DNA of 64,000 nucleotides from an uncultured Idiomarina sp. Its GTDB lineage: Bacteria; Pseudomonadota; Gammaproteobacteria; Enterobacterales; Alteromonadaceae. The stretch is taken from the NCBI GenBank assembly GCA_946885915.1, contig CAMPHF010000006.1, positions 62,001 through 126,000 of the forward strand, given 5' to 3'. Shown here piece after piece: positions 52,101 to 60,341 of this stretch. How positions within the stretch are numbered: position 1 is the stretch's first letter; every line of letters starts with the position of its first letter. Made by a program: the position numbers and the translations under genes. The notes under the pieces are model-generated. The model had not been told where the DNA came from and made no database searches. It saw nothing but the letters and a program-made list of their open reading frames with translations.

Positions 52101-53074
52101 GTATTTATCGTCCGAAAACGACTATTGAACAGTGGCGAATTTTGCAGGCCGTCGTTGATTGCGGTGGTTATGCCCACGCTGCAAAAGAATTGAATAAAAG
52201 CCAAAGCTCGTTAAATCACGCCGTTGCGAAGATGCAGCAGGTACTCGACGTACAATTACTTGAGGTGATTGGCCGTAAAGCTGTACTTACCCCAATTGGC
52301 GAGGTCATGCTACGGCGCTCACGCCAGCTCACCCAAACCATTACCGAACTCGAACGCTTAGCCGACAATCTTAACGATGGTTGGGAACCACAAGTGCGGG
52401 TAGTGGTTGAAATGGTGTTTGACCGGGCGCCTATTTTGAATATTTTACAGCAATTCGAGGCACAAAGCCGAGGCAGCCGTTTGCTCATTGAAGATGCCGT
52501 ACTAACCGGTACTAAGCAGCATATTCTTGAGCAGAGCGCAGATTTGGTGATCACCCATCAATTACCGAAGGGCGTGATTGGCGAGCCTATTGGTGAATAC
52601 AGCCTTGAATTAGTGTGTCATCCGCAGCACCCACTAGCGCAATTGCAACGCGCAGTGACGCAAGATGAGTTATCTCAGCATCTGCAAATTGTGATCCGTG
52701 ATACCGCCGCTAAACCGGACGAGACAGAGGGCTGGTTAAAAGCGGAACAACGCTGGACGGTCAGCCATTTTGATGAAGCAATGCGCTTGGTTCAGGGTGG
52801 TTTAGGTTTCTGTTGGTTGCCACCACATATTAGCCAACAAGCGATCAAAAACGGTAGCTTACGCAAGTTGCAACTGAACGGCAGTTCGCATCGTCGTGGC
52901 AGTTTGTATTTGGTATTACCAAATGGTGAGCGGACCGGGCCATGTACCCGAATGCTGGCGGAGTTATTGCTACAACGGTTACATAAAGACACTAGCCCTA
53001 AAACGGCCGTCTCCGGTAAGCTTGACAGCGTTACTTCCCCCACTAACAACATCGCCTCAAACGTTGCCGTTTGA
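52097..53074 (+). CDS. LysR-family transcriptional regulator
   Basis: This is a LysR-type regulator (325 residues). The N-terminal winged helix-turn-helix (about residues 8-67) is recognisable in [38 protein letters not shown] substrate-binding-protein-like effector domain covers the rest. The effector is unknown. The start codon overlaps the cmoB stop by 4 nt, an unusual coupling because LysR genes are usually divergent from their targets. The stop codon lies inside the 3' arm of a 12-bp terminator-like stem. Confidence 0.9.
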   Translation: MSIYRPKTTIEQWRILQAVVDCGGYAHAAKELNKSQSSLNHAVAKMQQVLDVQLLEVIGRKAVLTPIGEVMLRRSRQLTQTITELERLADNLNDGWEPQVRVVVEMVFDRAPILNILQQFEAQSRGSRLLIEDAVLTGTKQHILEQSADLVITHQLPKGVIGEPIGEYSLELVCHPQHPLAQLQRAVTQDELSQHLQIVIRDTAAKPDETEGWLKAEQRWTVSHFDEAMRLVQGGLGFCWLPPHISQQAIKNGSLRKLQLNGSSHRRGSLYLVLPNGERTGPCTRMLAELLLQRLHKDTSPKTAVSGKLDSVTSPTNNIASNVAV

Positions 53075-53085
53075 GGCGATTTATT
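53051..53085 (+). terminator. Terminator-like hairpin overlapping the LysR stop codon
   Basis: ATCGCCTCAAAC (53051-53062) and GTTTGAGGCGAT (53069-53080) form a perfect 12-bp stem with a 6-nt loop. It is followed by TTATT. The LysR TGA (53072-53074) is inside the 3' arm, so ribosomes finishing translation would cover the hairpin. Confidence 0.7.
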
Positions 53086-53121
53086 CACCCTGTAATCAAC
53101 CGTAATACTTACACAAGATGC

Positions 53122-53142
53122 CGCTAGCCACTCTGGCTAGCG
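53122..53142 (-). terminator. Hairpin just after galU
   Basis: CGCTAGCC (53122-53129) and GGCTAGCG (53135-53142) pair perfectly around an ACTCT loop, 2 nt beyond the galU stop codon on the minus strand. There is no T-tract on that strand, so termination is not certain. Confidence 0.5.
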
Positions 53143-53144
53143 CT

Positions 53145-54026
53145 TTAAAGCGATTTCAGAAACGCGCGCATTCCAGCACCAATTTCAGGGTGACGCAGTG
53201 CTTGTTCCACGAATGCTTGGGCATAACCTAACTTGTTACCACAATCGTTACTACGACCCTTCATGTAGTAAGCATGCATCGGCTGCTGCGCTAACAACAT
53301 ATCCATCGCGTCAGTCAGCTGGATTTCGTTTCCAGCCCCTACTGGCGTGCGCTCCAACATCGCCCATAAGTCAGCAGGGAAAACATAGCGTCCCACCACG
53401 GCTAACTGGGAGGGTGCCTGACCAACCATTGGCTTTTCCACCAAGGATTTGATCGGGGTTTGCTCGCCCGGTTGCAAATCAACACCGGCTAAGTCGGCAA
53501 TTCCGTATTGATCAACCTTATTCGCAGGTACTTTCTCAACCATTACCTGCGCGGCGCCGGACTCGGTAAAGTTACGCACCATCTCCGTCAGGTTGTCTTT
53601 GCGTAGGTCACAACTGGTGGCATCTACTAATACATCTGGCAGCACCACCGCAAAGGGTTGATCGCCGATCAGCGGGCGGGCACACAGCACGGCATGCCCT
53701 AAGCCTTTGGCAACCCCTTGGCGAACGTGCATGATAGTCACACCACGCGGACAAATAGCCTGTACTTCGGCGAGTAGCTGCCGCTTCACTCGCGTCTCGA
53801 GCGTCGTTTCCAATTCAAAACTGGTGTCGAAGTGGTTTTCAATCGAGTTTTTACTCGAATGGGTCACTAAAATAACGTCCGTGAGCCCGGCCGCCGCACA
53901 TTCCTCCACGATAAACTGAATTAACGGGCGATCCACCAACGGCAACATTTCTTTCGGAATGGCCTTAGTGGCAGGCAACATGCGGGTTCCTAAACCCGCA
54001 ACCGGAATAACGACTTTCTTAACCAT
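53145..54026 (-). CDS. galU: UTP-glucose-1-phosphate uridylyltransferase
   Basis: GalU makes UDP-glucose for envelope polysaccharides and osmoprotectants. The nucleotidyltransferase signature [27 protein letters not shown] is at residues 6-32. [11 protein letters not shown] (metal-binding aspartate region), [10 protein letters not shown] and [12 protein letters not shown] complete the active site. The 293-residue length is normal. It lies 3 nt downstream of the peptide transporter gene and likely shares its transcript. Confidence 0.97.
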   Translation of the reverse strand: MVKKVVIPVAGLGTRMLPATKAIPKEMLPLVDRPLIQFIVEECAAAGLTDVILVTHSSKNSIENHFDTSFELETTLETRVKRQLLAEVQAICPRGVTIMHVRQGVAKGLGHAVLCARPLIGDQPFAVVLPDVLVDATSCDLRKDNLTEMVRNFTESGAAQVMVEKVPANKVDQYGIADLAGVDLQPGEQTPIKSLVEKPMVGQAPSQLAVVGRYVFPADLWAMLERTPVGAGNEIQLTDAMDMLLAQQPMHAYYMKGRSNDCGNKLGYAQAFVEQALRHPEIGAGMRAFLKSL

Positions 54027-54029
54027 GAG

Positions 54030-55526
54030 TTATCCTTTTGGCACATCAGGGCGAATCGCATCATGCTCGCCCACAACTTCTAATTCTTGCTCAAGTGCAG
54101 TGGTGGTATCCGTCGGGTCCATGCGCTCCGCACCGTGCATCCAATCAACTAATTTACCTGAAACCAGCCATAACACCACGCCGAACACCAGCAAACCAAC
54201 CGCAATCCCGGCAAACACCACAAATAGTCCAGCAAATTGCGCTTCAATGCCAAACTGCGCCACGAAGTTACGCACGCCTTCATATTTGTCAGCAGTATCC
54301 GAGAACGCCCCAACCCAACCAGCGAGCAGCTGCGCCAGTGCCGGCATTAAGAACCAAATCCCCATCACTAAACTAGCTAACCGCAACGGTGCCAGTTTAG
54401 TCATTAATGATAGCCCGACCGGCGAAATACATAGCTCACCCAAAGTGTGGAACAAGTACGCCAGCACCAGCCAAATCATGCTCGATTTACCAGTAGCTTG
54501 AATTTCGTACACACCCACCACAAGGAAACCAAAACCAATCGCTGTTAGCACTAGGCCAGCAATGATTTTAATCGGGGCATCAGGGCTCTTGTCGCGTTTA
54601 CTTAAGCCAACCCAAAGCGCTGCAAATAACGGCGCAAAAATAAGAATAAAGAGTGGATTCAATGATTGGAAATAGCCGGCATTCACCTCGGTATCACCAA
54701 TCATTCGGTCGGTGTACTCAGAGGCAAAAATATTCATCAAGCCACCGGCTTGCTCGAACGCCAACCAAAATACCGTGACGAAAACGAATAGTGACAAAAT
54801 AACGCGTAGGCGGTCACGTTCTTCGGTAGTCAATGGCTTTTGTACCCCACCCGACTTTTGCGCGGATAGCTTGGCGCCAGGCACCTTACCGACATCACCC
54901 AAAAAGCGTTGGAAGAATAAACCTTGAGTGACCACCGCTAATGACATCCCCACACCTGCGGCGAAATAACCCCAGCGCCAGCCGTACTCTGCACTTTCAC
55001 CCAAAGTTGCGGTAATTAATGGCGCTAAGAATGCGCCTAAGTTAATGCCCATGTAGAAAATCGAGAAGGCGGAGTCGCGACGTGCATCACCTTGAGGATA
55101 TAAATCACCAACAATGGTCGAGATATTTGGCTTAAACAATCCGTTACCAGCAATAATCAAACCCAAGCCGACGTAAAATAAGGGCAAGCTATGTGGCGTT
55201 GCTGCGAACAAGGTGAACTGGCCCGCCGCCATTAATACACCACCCCACAAAATGGAGGTACGCTGGCCTAAAAAGTTATCCGCTAACCAACCGCCAATCA
55301 GCGGCGTAAAATACACCAGCGAGGTGTAATAGCCATAAATCAATAACGCGTCACCCGATGTCATCCCAAAACCAGGGTTCATCGAATTGGTGGCTTCCAC
55401 CAAGGTGAGTACCAACAGTGCCCGCATTCCGTAGTAGGAGAAACGCTCCCACATTTCAGAGGTAAACAGCACGTATAAACCGGTCGGATGACCGAATAAA
55501 GTTCCCTTAGGTTGAGCTTGGCTCAT
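54030..55526 (-). CDS. Proton-dependent oligopeptide transporter (POT/PTR family MFS)
   Basis: This is an inner-membrane proton-coupled di/tripeptide importer. About 14 helices are predicted, with the family signatures EMWERFSYYGMRALL in TM1 (ExxERFxYY proton-coupling motif) and FSIFYMGINLGAFLAP in TM5. The ATG at 55526 is used (498 residues, GGGG upstream); the open frame extends to 55640 but would add an unconvincing polar tail. It resembles DtpA-type proteins; the exact subgroup is not assigned. galU follows after 3 nt. Confidence 0.93.
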   Translation of the reverse strand: MSQAQPKGTLFGHPTGLYVLFTSEMWERFSYYGMRALLVLTLVEATNSMNPGFGMTSGDALLIYGYYTSLVYFTPLIGGWLADNFLGQRTSILWGGVLMAAGQFTLFAATPHSLPLFYVGLGLIIAGNGLFKPNISTIVGDLYPQGDARRDSAFSIFYMGINLGAFLAPLITATLGESAEYGWRWGYFAAGVGMSLAVVTQGLFFQRFLGDVGKVPGAKLSAQKSGGVQKPLTTEERDRLRVILSLFVFVTVFWLAFEQAGGLMNIFASEYTDRMIGDTEVNAGYFQSLNPLFILIFAPLFAALWVGLSKRDKSPDAPIKIIAGLVLTAIGFGFLVVGVYEIQATGKSSMIWLVLAYLFHTLGELCISPVGLSLMTKLAPLRLASLVMGIWFLMPALAQLLAGWVGAFSDTADKYEGVRNFVAQFGIEAQFAGLFVVFAGIAVGLLVFGVVLWLVSGKLVDWMHGAERMDPTDTTTALEQELEVVGEHDAIRPDVPKG

Positions 55527-55684
55527 ATTTCGACCCCAATCATTCTTATTATGGTTTTTACGAAAAGATGGGCTGTTATATCCCACTTTAGGCTGCGGGT
55601 GCAAGGCTAGCAGGCCTTGTGCTACACTTACAAATGTCAACGAGGTGCTGCACTTACGACTTTTTAGAGGTATCGAAACTCATC

Positions 55685-56032
55685 ATGCGCTTCCCATTTT
55701 TTTATGTGTCACCACGACAAATTCCAGAATTACAATCATTTAGCTTAGTTGAGCGCGCTCAAATCGTGCAATTAGCCGAGCGTTTAATGCCCGTTCCAAG
55801 GCGTTGGTGCGGAAATATGATCAAGTTGCTGGTATTGGGGCTGTTTTTTTATAGCTTAGTCAATGTGAGCGGTTGGTATTGGCAGGCACTTGCACTGCTG
55901 CTCGCCGTGCTATGTTATCCATTAATCATTCAGCCCATCACGTTGAACTTAGCCCGTCCGTATTATAAAGAAGCAGTGGCAGCGTTTACCCGCCGCCAGC
56001 AGAGCGCACTACACGAAGCCGAGCATCATTAA
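55685..56032 (+). CDS. Small two-helix membrane protein of unknown function
   Basis: The 115-residue product has a short N-terminal cytoplasmic part (FYVSPRQIPELQSFSLVERAQIVQLAERL), two hydrophobic segments (about residues 45-62 and 64-80) and a basic C-terminal tail. The opening SPRQIPELQ with a following short helix recalls the uncharacterised DUF6170-type proteins of Alteromonadales, but that is from memory and uncertain. The ATG at 55685 gives the best start; the ribosome binding site is weak. Its last 47 nt overlap the end of rssB on the other strand. Confidence 0.65.
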   Translation: MRFPFFYVSPRQIPELQSFSLVERAQIVQLAERLMPVPRRWCGNMIKLLVLGLFFYSLVNVSGWYWQALALLLAVLCYPLIIQPITLNLARPYYKEAVAAFTRRQQSALHEAEHH

Positions 56033-57008
56033 CTTTGTAAGTAAAACTTTGGCCCGGCGCTAGTTCACATTTCACCGCATGAAAGTTCGCATGTTGCCAG
56101 ATACCTAAACTAAGATCCGGGGATTGTTGCGGCTCAGCAATAATCCCTTGCCCTGCCTGCGCCACCTGCAAAGTGTGTTGCTCAGTATCTAAAATCACGA
56201 CGGTCACATCGTAAGCGGTGCGAATTTTAGAATGGCACAACTCAACATTTAATTGTTGCAATAACAGGTCTGGCATTAATGGCTGTTGCCGTTGCGTAAA
56301 GGCTTGTCGCACCAGGGGATTAAGTAAGGTTTTCAATACTAACAGCGAGATCAGTGTTTGGTCGGCAACGGCATTGGCAACGGCCATCACCATTAACGCT
56401 TGCTGCTGCGGCAACTGCCGATAATCGATTAACACTTGCTGTGGCGCGGTCACCCATTCGTCAACGCCGGTAACCCCTTGATGCAGGCCACCACTATGCT
56501 CGATGGTATAAGCCCCCACCGTTAAACTGCCGAGTGGTCGCATATCCGCAATCAAGCGTTCGACCACTTGGGGATCGCGGTACAACATGTCAATGTGGTG
56601 ATCGAGTTCGGATAATTCGCGCTCATGCGCATGTTCGAGCTGCTGGCGATCAAGGCAATTGTGGATCGCAAATTCAAGTTGCTGCAGATTTTGCACCGGT
56701 TTGACTAAATAGTCCCATGCTCCCAACCGCACTGCTTCACGAATATCACTCATGTCTTCCGATGCGGAAATAACAATGACAGGAATGTGCTGGGCCTGCT
56801 TAAGTAACGCCTCCAGCACATGTAAACCAGACATGTGTGGCAAGTTTAAGTCACACAGGACAATGTCAGGCGGATCATCAAGAATATAGCGTAGCCCTTG
56901 CTCACCATCATAAGCGGCTTCGACGATATAGCCTTGCTGCCGTAAGTAGTTAAGCACCAAGCGCTGAAATACCGCATCGTCTTCTATCAATAACACCCTT
57001 GGTGACAT
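55986..57008 (-). CDS. rssB: RssB-like response regulator (sigma-S proteolysis adaptor)
   Basis: In E. coli, RssB delivers the stationary-phase sigma factor RpoS to ClpXP. This 340-residue protein has a receiver domain (about 1-120) with phosphoacceptor D53 and K103. Its sequence VIVISASEDMSDIREAVRLGAWDYLVKPVQNL closely tracks E. coli RssB. A linker helix and a C-terminal degenerate PP2C-like domain (about 160-335) follow. galU, the classical neighbour of rssB, is 2 kb away, which supports orthology. The role in RpoS turnover is inferred; no rpoS is in the window. Confidence 0.82.
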   Translation of the reverse strand: MSPRVLLIEDDAVFQRLVLNYLRQQGYIVEAAYDGEQGLRYILDDPPDIVLCDLNLPHMSGLHVLEALLKQAQHIPVIVISASEDMSDIREAVRLGAWDYLVKPVQNLQQLEFAIHNCLDRQQLEHAHERELSELDHHIDMLYRDPQVVERLIADMRPLGSLTVGAYTIEHSGGLHQGVTGVDEWVTAPQQVLIDYRQLPQQQALMVMAVANAVADQTLISLLVLKTLLNPLVRQAFTQRQQPLMPDLLLQQLNVELCHSKIRTAYDVTVVILDTEQHTLQVAQAGQGIIAEPQQSPDLSLGIWQHANFHAVKCELAPGQSFTYKVNDARLRVVRSAGGG

Positions 57009-57138
57009 GAAGCCCCCTATTGAGTTGCATCATAGTGCACGGGATATTCATAGCGCTTGGATGAGCGCGAGTTACTACCACCATGCCGTTACTTCAAGTG
57101 AAGTTCACAGCACCCGGTACGTCAACTCGACTGAGCAT

Positions 57139-57960
57139 TTAAATGTTGGTGTTGGTCGCCTCTGCACCTTCATCAACTTCACCACCTTCCTCGGCCGGTA
57201 TCGAGGGCTCATCAAATTCCTCGAAGTCATCGAAGTCGTCGAAGTCGTCGAAGTCGTCTAGCGGCTCAGGAGGAGGATTGCCGTTGTACACCTTATTACG
57301 CCAACGCTGCAAGTAGGCTTCTTTAACAAACGAATACGGGTCGAGTGAGTTTTCTAATACTTGCTCCTGATCCATAAGTCGCACGCGGGTCTCTAATCCC
57401 TTTATTGCTACCCGCACGAAGTTCCATGGTGAAACAATGTTATCCAGCGGGAAGTAGGTGCCATCAACAATGTCGCCACCGCGGTCAATAGGCACTGTAG
57501 GGCCAATACCCGGCAGCATAATGAATGGGCCATCCGGCACCCCCCAGGTCGCTAGCACTTCACCGAAGTTTTCATCATGCTCCGCCAGACCTAACTCGCT
57601 GGCAACATCAAAAAAGCCTAACAAACCAACCGTGGAGTTGATCAAAAATCTTCCGATTGACGTGCCTGCATAACCAAATTCAGCCTGCAAGCCATGGTTC
57701 ACCGTGTTAGCGACCTCATCCAGATTACGGACCATGTTATACATGCCGCTACGAATAGGCTGTGGAATTTTGCTGTAACCAACCGCGGCCGGACGCACGA
57801 CATTCTCGTCAAGCGCTTCGTTAAAATCCCACATATCGCGGTTAAAATCTTCATAAGGGTCACGCGGATCGGCGTATGGGTCATCGGGCGCACTGCTGCA
57901 CGCAGTGACCATTAAACTACCCACTAAAACTATTACTAACTTCCAGTCATTCAGACGCAC
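57139..57960 (-). CDS. mlaA: Phospholipid-binding lipoprotein MlaA (VacJ)
   Basis: MlaA is the outer-membrane lipoprotein that removes misplaced phospholipids from the outer leaflet and passes them to the Mla pathway. A signal peptide with lipobox VTAC (cysteine near residue 21) is followed by the family core: DPYEDFNRDMWDFNEALD, the NSTVGLLGFFDVASELGL segment and WGVPDGPFIMLPGIGP. The C-terminal tail beyond about residue 225 is unusually long and acidic, with a repeated Asp-Asp-Phe unit encoded by a 9-nt tandem repeat. 273 residues versus 251 in E. coli. Partner mlaBCDEF genes are not in the window. Confidence 0.94.
   Translation of the reverse strand: MRLNDWKLVIVLVGSLMVTACSSAPDDPYADPRDPYEDFNRDMWDFNEALDENVVRPAAVGYSKIPQPIRSGMYNMVRNLDEVANTVNHGLQAEFGYAGTSIGRFLINSTVGLLGFFDVASELGLAEHDENFGEVLATWGVPDGPFIMLPGIGPTVPIDRGGDIVDGTYFPLDNIVSPWNFVRVAIKGLETRVRLMDQEQVLENSLDPYSFVKEAYLQRWRNKVYNGNPPPEPLDDFDDFDDFDDFEEFDEPSIPAEEGGEVDEGAEATNTNI
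57221..57258. repeat. 9-nt tandem repeat in the mlaA C-terminal tail
   Basis: Four near-identical TCGAAGTCG units (the first has one A for G) run end to end on the plus strand. On the coding strand they encode repeated Asp-Asp-Phe. The unit is a multiple of three, so copy-number change would lengthen or shorten the acidic tail without a frameshift. Confidence 0.85.
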
Positions 57961-57971
57961 GGTTACGCTTC

Positions 57972-59204
57972 CTAATTCAGTATCTCATTGACCAATACGC
58001 GAATTGCCTGCGATTGGCTCTCTAAAACGGGACTGCTCCCCTGTAAATCACCGGCTTCAGCGTCAATTTTGTCATCCGCTGAAATTCGTGCATAAACTTG
58101 CCATTGTGCCAAATCGCTCAGCTTGTAATCTGCCAGCATGGCATCTGCATTAGACAACTGCACCACCACTTCCGCCTGCTCAGCGCGATAAGCTTGCCGT
58201 TTAACTGCGGCCGGCATCGCCATTCCACTCGGATCGCGCACATACACAAATAGGGTGGCGTTGGCTGGCACTTGTGCTTGTAGCTCCGGTGCCAATGCCA
58301 CCGTTACCTGCAACCTTACCTCGCCTGCTAAGGCTCGTTGCTGAACATCCGCAAGCGCTGTCGCTATCACTTCTCGGCGCGGATCGGTTGCGCTTAATTG
58401 CCCCAGTAACTGAGTCCATGCTGCGCTGGCTGCGTCCCAGTCGCCTTGCTCAAACGCCACAAACCCGACCAAGCTCAGGGCATCCACATTGTTGGGCTGT
58501 TGCGCCAACACCTTGGCTAACATTCGTGCCGCCTGCGGCAAGTATTGTGAGTCGCCGGTTTGCACTAGCAGCTTACTGTAACTTAACAACGTACCCAGTC
58601 GATTCGAATCCAAGCGATAACTTTTTTCCATCGCGGCAATAGCTTGCTCTAACTGCCCTTGGGCCAACATCACCCGGCCATACACCAGCCATGCCACCGC
58701 GTCACCTGGCTGTCGCGCGAGTTTTTGCCGCAGCCCCAGCGCAAAGGTATCCAGCTCTTCCGGGGTGAGTTGCGCTTGATCATTTTGCAGCGCACGCGCG
58801 CCAAGCTCAGGAAGTTGCGCCAGCGCAGCGTCTGCTTGCGCTTGCAAATGCCAACTACCAAACAGCCAGTAAATTGCACCCGCAATTAGCAAAAAAGGTA
58901 CCACTAACCAAGTTAAGTTAATCGGCTTTTGCGCCTCAACCGCTTGTTCAAGCTCTTGGTTTTCAGCCAAGAAGCGCCGATCAAGATCTAGCTTTGCCGT
59001 GCGCAAACTCGCTTCGCTCAGCACGCCCTCGGCCACTTCATCCGCTAACTCTTGCTGGCGTTGTTGGTACAGCTCACGATTAGCGCGCAACCGCGTTTGC
59101 TGCAAGGCAACCGCACCACCGCGCTGCGCCCGCATCCCGAAAATCAGCAGAAATAATCCAGCAAGCACTAAGGTCAGCACTAGTAACGCAATATTCTCAA
59201 TCAT
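57972..59204 (-). CDS. ccmI: Cytochrome c maturation protein CcmI
   Basis: CcmI binds the C-terminus of apocytochrome c and presents it to the CcmF/H haem lyase. The 410-residue form begins at ATG 59204, with an N-terminal membrane helix (about 3-24) and a coiled-coil-prone Arg/Gln/Glu region (to about 85). A second helix (about 98-115) is followed by a periplasmic TPR region and a C-terminal beta-rich domain. The start overlaps ccmH by 8 nt. Here CcmH and CcmI are separate, unlike the fused E. coli CcmH. mlaA follows 11 nt later. Confidence 0.9.
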   Translation of the reverse strand: MIENIALLVLTLVLAGLFLLIFGMRAQRGGAVALQQTRLRANRELYQQRQQELADEVAEGVLSEASLRTAKLDLDRRFLAENQELEQAVEAQKPINLTWLVVPFLLIAGAIYWLFGSWHLQAQADAALAQLPELGARALQNDQAQLTPEELDTFALGLRQKLARQPGDAVAWLVYGRVMLAQGQLEQAIAAMEKSYRLDSNRLGTLLSYSKLLVQTGDSQYLPQAARMLAKVLAQQPNNVDALSLVGFVAFEQGDWDAASAAWTQLLGQLSATDPRREVIATALADVQQRALAGEVRLQVTVALAPELQAQVPANATLFVYVRDPSGMAMPAAVKRQAYRAEQAEVVVQLSNADAMLADYKLSDLAQWQVYARISADDKIDAEAGDLQGSSPVLESQSQAIRVLVNEILN

Positions 59205-59775
59205 GCTTTGACTCCGTGCCATTGATATTTGAGCTGGCGGGTTGGTTATCAGGCTCATGGTCTTGCAGCAGTTCAGCAAGCGCAGCCCGCTCTGCCTCGG
59301 TCAATTCCGACTCGGGCCGCGCACTTGGCACCGGCCCTGCAGCAGATTCGGCAGCCGCTGGCGCAGCACGCTCTCGCACCCGCCACAGTACCACCGCAAT
59401 ACCGCCACCGATAAACAGCAAGGGACCCCACCAGAGCACACTCGTGCTCCACCTAACTGGTGGTTGATAGTGCGCAAAATCACCGTAACGGGCGACCATA
59501 AACGCAATAATTTCCTGCTTCGATTGGCCATTCATGACCATAGTGTAGGTACGATCGCGTAAATCTTTAGCCAGCGGTGCATTAGAATCACCGATAGTTT
59601 GATTTTGACACTTAGGGCAGCGCAGTTCATCGATTAACTCATAGTACAACTCGGCCTGGGCTGCGGTTTCAAACTCGCGCGATTCAGTAACGGCCGCGTA
59701 CCCCGGCACAGCCACCAACCACAGACTAAGGGTGACCAGCAAGGGAACTAAAACCGCCATCATCAACCTTGGCAT
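59197..59775 (-). CDS. ccmH: Cytochrome c maturation thiol oxidoreductase CcmH
   Basis: CcmH is a periplasmic, membrane-anchored thioredoxin-like protein that reduces the apocytochrome CXXCH motif. A signal sequence (cleavage near AAV at about residue 28) precedes the redox motif LRCPKCQNQTI (C53, C56). A membrane helix (about 111-128) and a charged C-terminal tail follow. It overlaps ccmG by 13 nt and ccmI by 8 nt. Confidence 0.94.
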   Translation of the reverse strand: MPRLMMAVLVPLLVTLSLWLVAVPGYAAVTESREFETAAQAELYYELIDELRCPKCQNQTIGDSNAPLAKDLRDRTYTMVMNGQSKQEIIAFMVARYGDFAHYQPPVRWSTSVLWWGPLLFIGGGIAVVLWRVRERAAPAAAESAAGPVPSARPESELTEAERAALAELLQDHEPDNQPASSNINGTESKHD

Positions 59776-60341
59776 GTTTCACTCCCCGGCGCTGCCGCGG
59801 TGCGCTGTAAACACGCCCAAATAGGTTCCAATGTTGATGCCCAGTTACGTGTATTTACGTCGCCTACATGGCGATAAACAATCTCACCAGCGGCGTTAAT
59901 AAAGAAGGTTTCCGGCGCACCGTAAACCCCAAACTCCAATGCGACCGAACCATCCGCGTCAAATAAATTTAGCTGATAAGGGTCGCCCAAGGTATTCAGC
60001 CAATTCAACGCAGCTTCACGTGAGTCGTCTTTATAATTCAAACCAATAATCGTGACGCCCTCGCTGGCAAGCTGATTCAAAAATGCATGCTCGGCGCGGC
60101 AGGTTGGACACCAGGTTGCCCACACGTTCAACAACAGTGGACCATTTTGCAACACGCGCTCATCGTAACGCTTGTTGAGGTCGTAAATATCAGGCAATGA
60201 AAAGGTCGGTGCCGGTTTACCCACAAGCGCTGAGCTTAATTCTGTTGGGTCTGAAAATAGGCCCTTTAATAAAAACCCCACCATCAGTAAAAACAGCCCC
60301 AGCGGCAGGCTCAATAAAAGCATTTTACGACCTTGACTCAT
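59763..60341 (-). CDS. ccmG: Cytochrome c maturation thiol:disulfide interchange protein CcmG/DsbE
   Basis: CcmG is a membrane-anchored periplasmic thioredoxin that keeps apocytochrome or CcmH cysteines reduced. An N-terminal helix (about residues 8-28) is followed by a thioredoxin fold with the active site WCPTC (C78, C81) and the YGAPETFFINAAGEIVYRHVG segment with its cis-proline. It overlaps ccmF by 4 nt and ccmH by 13 nt. Confidence 0.96.
   Translation of the reverse strand: MSQGRKMLLLSLPLGLFLLMVGFLLKGLFSDPTELSSALVGKPAPTFSLPDIYDLNKRYDERVLQNGPLLLNVWATWCPTCRAEHAFLNQLASEGVTIIGLNYKDDSREAALNWLNTLGDPYQLNLFDADGSVALEFGVYGAPETFFINAAGEIVYRHVGDVNTRNWASTLEPIWACLQRTAAAPGSETCQG

Noticed and set aside
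53959..54501. A 180-codon plus-strand frame opposite galU and the peptide transporter
   Set aside because: It spans the junction of two clearly identified genes on the other strand and has no recognisable domain.
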